DNA from: JAVBLG01 sp031553655
GTDB taxonomy: Bacteria; Desulfobacterota; Desulfovibrionia; Desulfovibrionales; Desulfovibrionaceae
DNA length: 64,000 nt
NCBI GenBank assembly: GCA_031553655.1
Contig: JAVBLG010000101.1
Span: 1-64,000, forward strand
Direction of reading: 5' to 3'
Shown in pieces: positions 58,322 to 64,000 of this stretch (its first letter is position 1; each line of letters opens with the position of its first letter). The notes beneath the pieces were generated by a model. The model searched no databases. It had not been told where the DNA came from and worked only from the letters and a program-made list of their open reading frames with translations. The translations under genes were made by a program, and so were the position numbers.

Positions 58322-59257
58322 ATGGCGGAAAACTATCGCTTTGATTTTGAGAAGAGCCGGACGGCGCTTAAAGAAAGTTTACTGCAGCGCATGGCGGAAC
58401 AGGGCGATTACCCCACCTTTGTCAACGGGCTCGTGCTTCACCGCTACAACAACGGAGACGAGCCCAAGCCGCGTTTTTACGAGCCCGTCATCATCGTTGT
58501 CGTACAAGGCAAAAAACGGGTTCGTTTCGGCGGGGAGGATCTTGTATACGGCGAGCATACCTGTTTTATCGCCGGCGTGAACATGCCGGTTTCAAGTTGC
58601 GTGATGGTGGCGAGCGAAGATGAGCCGTACCTCTCCATGTCGTTAAATCTGGATAAAGGGCTTATCGCCACCCTGGCGGCGAAAGTTCCACCCACTATGG
58701 ACAGTGCGCCGCTTTCAGCCGGGGCGGTGATTCAGCCGGTAGGCCCGGAACTGCTGGACGCTTTTTTGCGCCTGCTCGAGCTGGCGGAAAACCCTGAGCA
58801 GGCGACGGTACTGGGCGATCTGGCGTATCAGGAAATTCACTACAGACTCCTGACCAGCGCTTTCGGTAACCAGCTGAGGGCGCTGAGCACTTTTGGATCG
58901 CAGAGCAACCAGATCGCTCAGGCTATCGCCTGGCTGAGAGACAACTATAATAAGACGCTCCATGTGGAAAAGCTTGCCGCGCATCTGAACATGGCTCCAT
59001 CGACATTTCACAAGCACTTTAAAGAAATTACGACATTAAGTCCGCTTCAATACCAGAAGCAGCTTCGGTTGGCGGAAGCCCAGCGCCTTATGCTGTCTGA
59101 TGATTATGATGTCACCCAGGCGGCCTTTGCCGTGGGGTACGAGAGTTCAACGCAGTTCAATCGCGAGTATAAACGGCTTTTCGGGGAATCGCCGCGCAAG
59201 GATGTCATGAAAATGAAAAATACGGGTAACGGCAGGCAAAATGTAGCGATGGTATAA
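58322..59257 (+). CDS. AraC-family transcriptional regulator (AraC_N type)
   Basis: 311 residues from ATG 58322. The AraC_N domain ('FVNGLVLHRYNNGDEPKPRFYEPVIIVVVQGKKRVRFGGEDLVYGEHTCFIAGVNMPVSS') is followed by both HTHs: 'LHVEKLAAHLNMAPSTFHKHFKEITTLSPLQYQKQLRLAEAQRLML' and 'VTQAAFAVGYESSTQFNREYKRLFGESPRKDVMKM'. Regulators of this subfamily typically stand next to aldo/keto reductase or SDR genes that they induce in response to aldehydes or aromatics. It is the intact copy of the upstream truncated paralogue and the best candidate regulator of the exported redox cluster. Confidence 0.92.
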   Translation: MAENYRFDFEKSRTALKESLLQRMAEQGDYPTFVNGLVLHRYNNGDEPKPRFYEPVIIVVVQGKKRVRFGGEDLVYGEHTCFIAGVNMPVSSCVMVASEDEPYLSMSLNLDKGLIATLAAKVPPTMDSAPLSAGAVIQPVGPELLDAFLRLLELAENPEQATVLGDLAYQEIHYRLLTSAFGNQLRALSTFGSQSNQIAQAIAWLRDNYNKTLHVEKLAAHLNMAPSTFHKHFKEITTLSPLQYQKQLRLAEAQRLMLSDDYDVTQAAFAVGYESSTQFNREYKRLFGESPRKDVMKMKNTGNGRQNVAMV

Positions 59258-59396
59258 TAGGGAAAAATGGATGTGTCCCACCATAACTTTGTGTAATCGA
59301 TAATCCTATTGAGCGGTAAATCTGCCCTCAAATTGTATGGCAAACCGATTCAAGGCCGCGCCCCAATCTCGCGCCGCTTGGCGGCCTATTATTTAT
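59258..59396. other. Intergenic with small GC hairpin
   Basis: No gene. A small GCCGC-TTG-GCGGC hairpin at about 59373-59385 is followed by an AT-rich TATTATTTATTTATA, possibly a weak plus-strand terminator for the AraC gene. Confidence 0.4.
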
Positions 59397-59570
59397 TTAT
59401 ACGAATAGCCCGTACGGCAGCCACAAGCCAGGTTCAGCCCTGCCCTCGGCATTGATATGCGCGGCAAAGCGTTCCGCAATGTTCAGGTTGGGGATCATGC
59501 CTTCCGCATTCAATCTGCTTCCAAAAAGCGTAAAAAGATCCTTTTCCAAAGCATTGCACAAATAACTATG
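59397..59570 (-). pseudogene. C-terminal fragment of an unidentified protein
   Basis: A frame ending at TAA 59397 reads 'SYLCNALEKDLFTLFGSRLNAEGMIPNLNIAERFAAHINAEGRAEPGLWLPYGLFV'. It has protein-like composition but no start and no family I recognise. It lies in the insertion-sequence graveyard. Confidence 0.4.
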
Positions 59571-59595
59571 CCAACCCCAGTTATAACCTAAAACC

Positions 59596-59730
59596 TCAAA
59601 CCCGAGGAGCGACTCCTTTCCATTCCAGGGAACGGGCTCTCTGTTCTTTCCACATGCGCGCGGCTTCGTACTGTTTACGACTCATGCGCAGTTTGGCCCA
59701 GGGCTTGTCAGACGATAATTTTATCGGCAC
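59596..59730 (-). CDS. Small repeat-associated ORF, 44 residues
   Basis: GTG 59730 starts 'MPIKLSSDKPWAKLRMSRKQYEAARMW', and the frame ends after 'SLEWKGVAPRV'. The same peptide start occurs at 28233 as a fragment. The segment 59649-59703 is a 55-bp repeat (54/55). It is basic with a likely helix. It may be the surviving start of a mobile-element gene or a genuine small protein. No homologue is recognised. Confidence 0.35.
   Translation of the reverse strand: MPIKLSSDKPWAKLRMSRKQYEAARMWKEQRARSLEWKGVAPRV
59649..59703. repeat. 55-bp dispersed repeat, copy B
   Basis: 54 of 55 bases identical to 28152-28206, same orientation. See the small ORF at 59596-59730. Confidence 0.93.
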
Positions 59731-59765
59731 TATTTCTACCTTAAAGTAATACATTAAAGACAGAC

Positions 59766-59831
59766 CGCCACGGCAATGTATTGCTCGTGGGCGGCTCCGG
59801 CACAGGCAAAACCCATTTGGCGCTATCGTAG
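59766..59831 (+). mobile_element. IS21 IstB-type ATPase fragment
   Basis: One frame reads 'RHGNVLLVGGSGTGKTHLALS' and then a stop. This is the Walker A segment of IstB/DnaC-like helper ATPases of IS21 elements. About 90% of the gene is missing. Confidence 0.65.
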
Positions 59832-59865
59832 GGCATGACCTTGATCCGTCAGGAAAAACGGGGGC

Positions 59866-59934
59866 GTTTTTACACAGACCGATCTGGATGCCTGGATCGA
59901 CAGTTACAACTCAGAAAGAACGCATCAATTATGA
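59866..59934 (+). mobile_element. Transposase (IS3/IS481-type) C-terminal fragment
   Basis: A frame reads 'VFTQTDLDAWIDSYNSERTHQL' and a TGA. The 'LDAWIDSYNSERTHQ' stretch is the conserved end of the rve integrase core (L-x-x-W-x-x-x-Y-N-x-x-R-x-H). It overlaps the stop of the E1 beta gene by 6 bases. Confidence 0.65.
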
Positions 59935-60909
59935 AATCATCTCGCGTATCGTTTGCACCACTGTTTCTACTGAAGGCTTATAAAACTCTTCCTGAGGCGG
60001 CGTAAAAGGTACTGGTATATCTGGAGCCGCAATACGACGCGGCGGAGCTTTCAGTTCCGCAAAACAGGACTCGCTGACCAGAGCCACAAGTTCCGCTCCA
60101 AAACCACAAAAGCGTGTGGCGTCATGGAGACTGACAAAACGACCGGTTTTACAAACTGAAGATACTATTGTGGCCGTGTCCAAAGGCAACAGGCTGCGCA
60201 GATCGATTACTTCCAACGATATGCCCTTGTCCGCCAAGACATCCGCCGCCTTTAAGGCTACATGCACCGCGCCGCCATACGTAGCTAAAGTAACGTCACT
60301 CCCGGCGCGTGCAATATGCGCCTGCCCCAAAGGCACTCGAACATCTCCATCAGGCACTTCGCCATGAACACTCCAGTATAAAGGCATTTCTTCAATGACT
60401 ATCACCGGATCGGGATCAAAGATGGCAGACAACATTAGTCCCTTGGCGTCAGCGGGATTTGAAGGACAGACCACTTTCAGCCCAGGCACATGGGCCAGCC
60501 AAGCCTCCAAATAGTGAGAATGCTGACAACCCGCTGAAAAGATGCCTGTCTTGATACGCACAGTCAGGGGAAAGCTTGATAACCCGCCGCTTAAATAGCG
60601 AAGCTTTGCCGCATGATTCACGATCATGTCCGAAGCCAGAGTGACAAAGGGAAAAAACATCACTTCAATTACAGGTTTGAGCCCCATGCAACTAGCACCA
60701 ACGGCAAGGCCGGCAATGCCCGCTTCGCTGACCGGCGTGTCGCGCACCCGGTCCGGTCCAAAACGTTCCAAGAGCCCGTTCGTCGGCAGGTGGGGACTGA
60801 CGTGGATAGATGTGCCGATACCTTCGCCAGCCAAAAACACGTTTTTATCCATCTCCATAGCAAGAGCCAAGGCCGATCCGATTGCTTGTCCTGTACTTTG
60901 CACGCTCAT
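59929..60909 (-). CDS. 2-oxoacid/acetoin dehydrogenase-type E1 component, beta subunit
   Basis: 326 residues. The transketolase-like pyrimidine-binding domain starts 'AIGSALALAMEMDKNVFLAGEGIGTSIH' and has 'RVRDTPVSEAGIAGLAVGASCMGLKPVIEVMFFPF' (the thiamine-activating Glu). The C-terminal transketolase domain is 'VTLATYGGAVHVALKAADVLADKGISLEVIDLRSLLPLD'. With the alpha subunit it would decarboxylate a 2-oxoacid or acetoin and pass an acyl group to a lipoyl E2. No E2 or E3 lies in the window; insertion-sequence debris begins at its stop. The substrate is therefore open. Confidence 0.92.
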   Translation of the reverse strand: MSVQSTGQAIGSALALAMEMDKNVFLAGEGIGTSIHVSPHLPTNGLLERFGPDRVRDTPVSEAGIAGLAVGASCMGLKPVIEVMFFPFVTLASDMIVNHAAKLRYLSGGLSSFPLTVRIKTGIFSAGCQHSHYLEAWLAHVPGLKVVCPSNPADAKGLMLSAIFDPDPVIVIEEMPLYWSVHGEVPDGDVRVPLGQAHIARAGSDVTLATYGGAVHVALKAADVLADKGISLEVIDLRSLLPLDTATIVSSVCKTGRFVSLHDATRFCGFGAELVALVSESCFAELKAPPRRIAAPDIPVPFTPPQEEFYKPSVETVVQTIREMIS

Positions 60910-60914
60910 ACGAT

Positions 60915-61898
60915 CTACCCCTCCCTTACGAAAGAATTGACATAAATATGATCCAGAGCCTCCTCGGGCAATGGATATGGACTCGCATCAGCAAAGGCTA
61001 CTGCCTCGTCTACTTGGGCTTTGGCTTGCTCTTCAATAGCTTCTGTCGACTCAAGCACTCCAGCCTCACGCAATACTTGCGTGTAGCGAATAATGGGGTC
61101 GCGTTCAGCCCAAGCCGCCAATTCGGCCTTGTCAACATAATGCTGGATATCATGTTCACCATGCCCATGCATGCGGTAAGTCTGACATTCCAAAAGCGCA
61201 GGGCCTCGTCCCTGACGACAGTCATTGAGAAGCTTGGCCGCCATTTGGTATACCGCCTCCACATCGTTTCCGTCCACGGCCTCCCCCGGCATACCATAGG
61301 CCGGGGCACGGTCCACGATACGGCTGATGGGGCAGTGTTCGGCGTGAGCCTGCGCTCCCGCCCAACAATTGGACTCACAAACAAAAAGCACAGGGAGCTT
61401 CCAAAGTGCGGCCAGATTCATCGCTTCGTGGACGCTGCCTTCCGCGGCTGCCCCATCTCCCAAAAAAACGCAAGTTGCAGCCTGTTCGCGGCGGTAATGC
61501 TGGGCAAAGGCGGCCCCCATGGCCAACAGTGGCGCAGCGCCAACCACTGTCGAGGTCATAAGCACATTATGACTTGGGTCGGCAAGATGCAACGTACCCG
61601 ATTTACCCTGATTGAGGCCGTCCTTTTTGCCCATAATTTCCGCTAAAAGCGGTTTGGGATCAACTCCTCGCGCCAACATATGACCATGGCTGCGGTGATT
61701 GGTGACAATGACATCGGTATCGTTCAATGCCTGGACCACTCCCGCAGCAATTGCTTCCTGGCCGTGACAAGTAATCTGCATTCCAGGCAGGCGTCCTTGT
61801 GCATGGGCCAATTCGGTAATTTTATCCTCAAATGTACGGATTAAAATCATGTTTGAGAGCAGAGCCAAACGCTGCTCTTGATCGAACTGCTTTTGCAT
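60915..61898 (-). CDS. 2-oxoacid/acetoin dehydrogenase-type E1 component, alpha subunit
   Basis: 327 residues. The thiamine-pyrophosphate motif is 'VFLGDGAAAEGSVHEAMNLAALWKLPVLFVCESNCW' (GDG-x(n)-N). 'NHRSHGHMLARGVDPKPLLAEIMGKKDGLNQGKSGTLHLAD' and 'YRMHGHGEHD' are typical of acetoin and pyruvate E1 alpha. GGAGG precedes the ATG. It is cytosolic and followed after 5 bases by the beta subunit gene. An inverted repeat TTGAC-N5-GTCAA lies 26 bases upstream and may be a GntR-type operator. Confidence 0.93.
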   Translation of the reverse strand: MQKQFDQEQRLALLSNMILIRTFEDKITELAHAQGRLPGMQITCHGQEAIAAGVVQALNDTDVIVTNHRSHGHMLARGVDPKPLLAEIMGKKDGLNQGKSGTLHLADPSHNVLMTSTVVGAAPLLAMGAAFAQHYRREQAATCVFLGDGAAAEGSVHEAMNLAALWKLPVLFVCESNCWAGAQAHAEHCPISRIVDRAPAYGMPGEAVDGNDVEAVYQMAAKLLNDCRQGRGPALLECQTYRMHGHGEHDIQHYVDKAELAAWAERDPIIRYTQVLREAGVLESTEAIEEQAKAQVDEAVAFADASPYPLPEEALDHIYVNSFVREG

Positions 61899-61923
61899 AG
61901 CAAAGCCTCCTGGTCTTATAGAG

Positions 61924-61938
61924 TTGACGACTGGTCAA
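61924..61938 (-). promoter_or_regulatory. Candidate operator upstream of the E1 genes
   Basis: TTGAC-N5-GTCAA, a perfect 5-bp inverted repeat located 26-40 bases upstream of the E1 alpha ATG. The shape fits a GntR-type dimer site. No regulator gene is adjacent. Confidence 0.4.
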
Positions 61939-62281
61939 AAAAATTCTTTATTACTATAGCAAAACATAAATAAATATTCCAGATGGTGTAGGCAGAGATT
62001 ACGCCGACCTGATCGCTAACCCCTTAATGATTGCATTCTAAGGCGTAGGCGACCGTCTGCGGAAACGCCTCGCAGTTGGTGGCCTCTCCCCATGCTTCAT
62101 GCGGTAACCTCGCCCCGCACCATATAGGCATAGTTTAAACAGGAAGGACAAAGGCCCCCTATGAAGCGGACTATGCTTCGGCAATGATTGACAAGACAGA
62201 GAAAGGGAGCAGCCGGAAACAGCGCATAAGTGTCATTGGTCTGGCGTAAAAAATGCTTGGTCAAATATGGAAATAAGCTGT
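61939..62281. other. Intergenic, no convincing gene
   Basis: About 340 bases between the E1 alpha promoter region and the end of the ThrE gene. A 62-codon minus-strand frame has no family resemblance. The stretch looks like decayed sequence. Confidence 0.45.
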
Positions 62282-62764
62282 TCAAACTATGGGCCGACGG
62301 CGATAAAAAATCATGCCCGGCAAGGCCAGACCCAAAGTCAGGGCGGCCACGATAGCCAGAGTGTTGAGAAAGGAGCTTACGGCAGCGCCCATCAAGATTT
62401 CATTGTACCCTTCGGTATGCAATCGGACAAGTGATATCACGGCCTTGTAGGCCATCACCCCCGGCACCATGGGGATAAGCGCGGCCACAGTGAACACTTT
62501 GGGATGCGCCAGAAAGCGGCGGGAAAAATAGATGCCGGCAAACCCTATGCCCAGTGCGCCGAAAAAGGTGGAGATCACAAGGGGCAGACCGCAGGCGAGC
62601 AAGACAAAGCGCAAGCCGTGCCCCAGAGCGCCCAAAATGGCGCAATAGCGTAAAGCTCTGACAGGCACGTTGAACACCAGGGCAAAACCCACCGCAGGCA
62701 CGGCGGCCAGCAGCATATCCCGGGCAAGAGCTATGAAAAACGATAGTACCGCGTTCACATCCAT
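62282..62764 (-). CDS. Threonine/serine exporter, C-terminal half (ThrE_2/DUF3815 type)
   Basis: 160 residues from ATG 62764, with five or so hydrophobic helices: 'LSFFIALARDMLLAAVPAVGFALVFNVP', 'CAILGALGHGLRFVLLACGL', 'FFGALGIGFAGIYFSRRFLAHPKVFTVAALIPMVPGVMAY' and 'LNTLAIVAALTLGLALPGMIFY'. The 'IPMVPGVMAYKA' segment is the signature of this half. In Corynebacterium ThrE the two halves are one protein; here, as in many bacteria, they are separate. The start overlaps the upstream stop by 10 bases, so the halves are made together. Confidence 0.9.
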   Translation of the reverse strand: MDVNAVLSFFIALARDMLLAAVPAVGFALVFNVPVRALRYCAILGALGHGLRFVLLACGLPLVISTFFGALGIGFAGIYFSRRFLAHPKVFTVAALIPMVPGVMAYKAVISLVRLHTEGYNEILMGAAVSSFLNTLAIVAALTLGLALPGMIFYRRRPIV

Positions 62765-63534
62765 CCATGTATCCCCCACAAGATCGTGGCGGCCGTAATT
62801 CCTATGCAGGTGGAGACGGTCAGCAGCGTGGCTATGACCCAGCGGGCTATGCCGGTATTGGTATACCCCTTGAGCATGTCGGCCACAGAATTGATCAAAG
62901 GGAAGCCCGGCACCAGAAACAGCACGCAGGAAGCGAGCGCCACTTCCGGCGTATGCGTCATATGGCGCGCGCAGGCAAAACCAGCCAAGGTGGTCGCCAC
63001 AAAGGCGGCAATGCAGAAATTAAGCAAGGGATTGTACTGTAGTGCGGCAATGCACAAACGTAAAGCCATGGCAATGCCTCCGGACAGGCAGGCAATGAGT
63101 GCGCCGGCGTAGTCGGCCCCGGCCAATAAAGAAAAACAGCCGCAGGAGATGCCGATCATCGGCGCGACAAGCGAGTGTGGATAGTGATGCGGACGCACGG
63201 AAGAAAGCAGTTCCTGGGCTGCGGCCGGAGACAATTTTTCCTGTTCGATGCGTATTAGGATGCGTTGCACCTCCGTCACCACGCCCATGTTGATGCCCCC
63301 GTCGATGTTACGGCGAGTGGTGGTTACGCAGTAGCCCCCGGACAGAGTGGTGACCACGATGCCCCCGGCTGAAATGAGCACCTCTACCGAATCCATTCCC
63401 AGCGCCAGTCCCGTACGCACGGCGATCTGCTCCACCAGCGCCGTTTCCGCGCCGTGGCGCATAACCAGCATGGCGCTCTGCGCGCACAATCTTGTAATGG
63501 CCCGCTGCCTGTCATTGTCATTGCCGCAACACAT
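62755..63534 (-). CDS. Threonine/serine exporter, N-terminal half (ThrE/DUF1212 type)
   Basis: 259 residues from ATG 63534, which has GGAGG 5 bases upstream; the frame is open 16 codons further but without a ribosome site. The cytosolic N-terminal part 'HGAETALVEQIAVRTGLALGMDSVEVLISAGGIVVTTL' is the DUF1212 signature, followed by five hydrophobic helices ('LVAPMIGISCGCFSLLAGADYAGALIACLSGGIAMALRL', 'VLFLVPGFPLINSVADMLKGY'). It forms the exporter with the next gene and expels threonine or serine using the membrane gradient. Confidence 0.92.
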   Translation of the reverse strand: MCCGNDNDRQRAITRLCAQSAMLVMRHGAETALVEQIAVRTGLALGMDSVEVLISAGGIVVTTLSGGYCVTTTRRNIDGGINMGVVTEVQRILIRIEQEKLSPAAAQELLSSVRPHHYPHSLVAPMIGISCGCFSLLAGADYAGALIACLSGGIAMALRLCIAALQYNPLLNFCIAAFVATTLAGFACARHMTHTPEVALASCVLFLVPGFPLINSVADMLKGYTNTGIARWVIATLLTVSTCIGITAATILWGIHGWM

Positions 63535-63665
63535 CCGAACCTCCGCGTGGCACGGTATATACCATCTCCCATTCTCTGTCAAAATTTAAGGCCCCCCCGG
63601 CGATCGGGGGTATACTTGCCAAGTCAGGCAACGGTTGAAGCCTTTTGTGGCGGACATTTTCCGGT

Positions 63666-63998
63666 TCAGCCGGAAAGCTCGCCAAGCTCTTGCAGCCGCT
63701 GCTCCACAAACTCCCAGCGCAGCAGCATCTCCATTTGTTCTCCCTCCAACGCGGTGAGGCGCTCCGTTGTCCGGGTGAATGCCGCCTGGTCTCTGGTGAA
63801 CAAATCAGGGTCCGCAAGGGCCATTTCAAGATTTTTCTGCTCTTGCTCCAGGGCGTCCAGGCGTTCCGGCAGAGATTCCAGCTCCCGGGTCAACCGCTCG
63901 CACTCCCGCTGCTCCTTGAAGCCGCGCCTGCGGGCTTTTTCCGTGACGGGCCGCTGATTATGGTGAGCATTTTTTTCTTCCGTCTTCCGCTCCTGCAC
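63666..63998 (-). CDS. uup: ABC-F ATPase C-terminal coiled coil (Uup-like), partial at window edge
   Basis: The visible 110 residues are the end of an ABC-F protein: a basic linker 'RPVTEKARRRGFKEQRECERL', then an antiparallel coiled coil 'LESLPERLDALEQEQKNLEMALADPDLF ... TTERLTALEGEQMEMLLRWEFVEQRLQEL'. This matches the ABC_tran_CTD domain of Uup, which binds DNA or the ribosome. The two ATPase domains lie beyond base 64000. Uup-type proteins act at ribosomes or in DNA-structure maintenance. A small C/G hairpin at 63590-63610 may end its transcript. Confidence 0.85.
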   Translation of the reverse strand: MQERKTEEKNAHHNQRPVTEKARRRGFKEQRECERLTRELESLPERLDALEQEQKNLEMALADPDLFTRDQAAFTRTTERLTALEGEQMEMLLRWEFVEQRLQELGELSG

Positions 63999-64000
63999 CG

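Noticed and set aside
1..64000. CRISPR array
   Set aside because: No series of regularly spaced direct repeats was seen on either strand.

Overview
The window reads as accessory-rich chromosome from a gut-type Desulfovibrionaceae (sulfate-reducer-like) bacterium. This rests on a periplasmic selenocysteine formate dehydrogenase (FdhAB) with FdhD/FdhE, a DASS anion transporter, a split ThrE exporter, an ABC-F (Uup) tail and many small Tat/Sec-exported redox proteins. The taxonomic call is inference from gene content. The first 2.4 kb looks different: a glycoside hydrolase with a family-9-type carbohydrate-binding tail and a very long hairpin terminator, in the style of Lentisphaerae/Victivallis polysaccharide genes. 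It is either a transfer or an assembly join.

Layout. 1-2.5 kb: glycosidase. 2.8-6.2 kb: methyltransferase, quinone oxidoreductase, DASS transporter. 6.4-6.6 kb: tRNA-Met with promoter and terminator. 6.8-12.1 kb: RND efflux pump and adaptor, divergent from a MerR-type regulator. 12.1-13.2 kb: ISL3 transposase remnant abutting a truncated nuclease gene. 13.3-21.6 kb: a Type I restriction-modification operon, hsdM-hsdS-(PD-(D/E)XK/DUF5655)-hsdR, whose last gene is a lamin-tail-TIR fusion overlapping hsdR by one base. This is the best candidate for an undescribed defence system here. 21.7-26.6 kb: toxin-antitoxin and phage-type regulator genes, several frameshifted, and a wrecked tyrosine integrase next to an orphan tmRNA/tRNA 3' end with terminator, a probable island boundary. 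26.7-32 kb: small genes and gene fragments around an AT-rich gap, then a WYL regulator and nitroreductase. 32.1-36 kb: HxlR regulator divergent from a copper P-type ATPase whose frame runs into a CopZ-like chaperone, then an MBL hydrolase. 36-38.7 kb: HD hydrolase, alpha/beta hydrolase and fragments. 38.8-44.5 kb: the fdhED / fdhAB formate dehydrogenase locus. 44.5-48.5 kb: VapBC-type module, AraC regulator, cupin, and broken ABC, Fic and AlbA_2 genes. 48.6-59.3 kb: a divergent cluster in which most proteins carry Sec or Tat export signals (ABM monooxygenase, CMD protein, cyclophilin-like, cupin, DUF362, DUF6282, Fe-S aldo/keto reductase) plus two AraC regulators. 59.3-59.9 kb: insertion-sequence graveyard. 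59.9-64 kb: E1 alpha/beta of a 2-oxoacid-type dehydrogenase, split ThrE, and the C-terminus of Uup at the edge.

Two themes run through the window. The first is decay: about fifteen truncated, frameshifted or internally deleted genes and several scar-like repeats. Several one-base changes fall at A/T homopolymers (integrase, higA, RelE-type toxin, possibly copA-copZ), so some may be sequencing or assembly errors. The second is export: the 48-57 kb cluster and the formate dehydrogenase place much redox chemistry in the periplasm.
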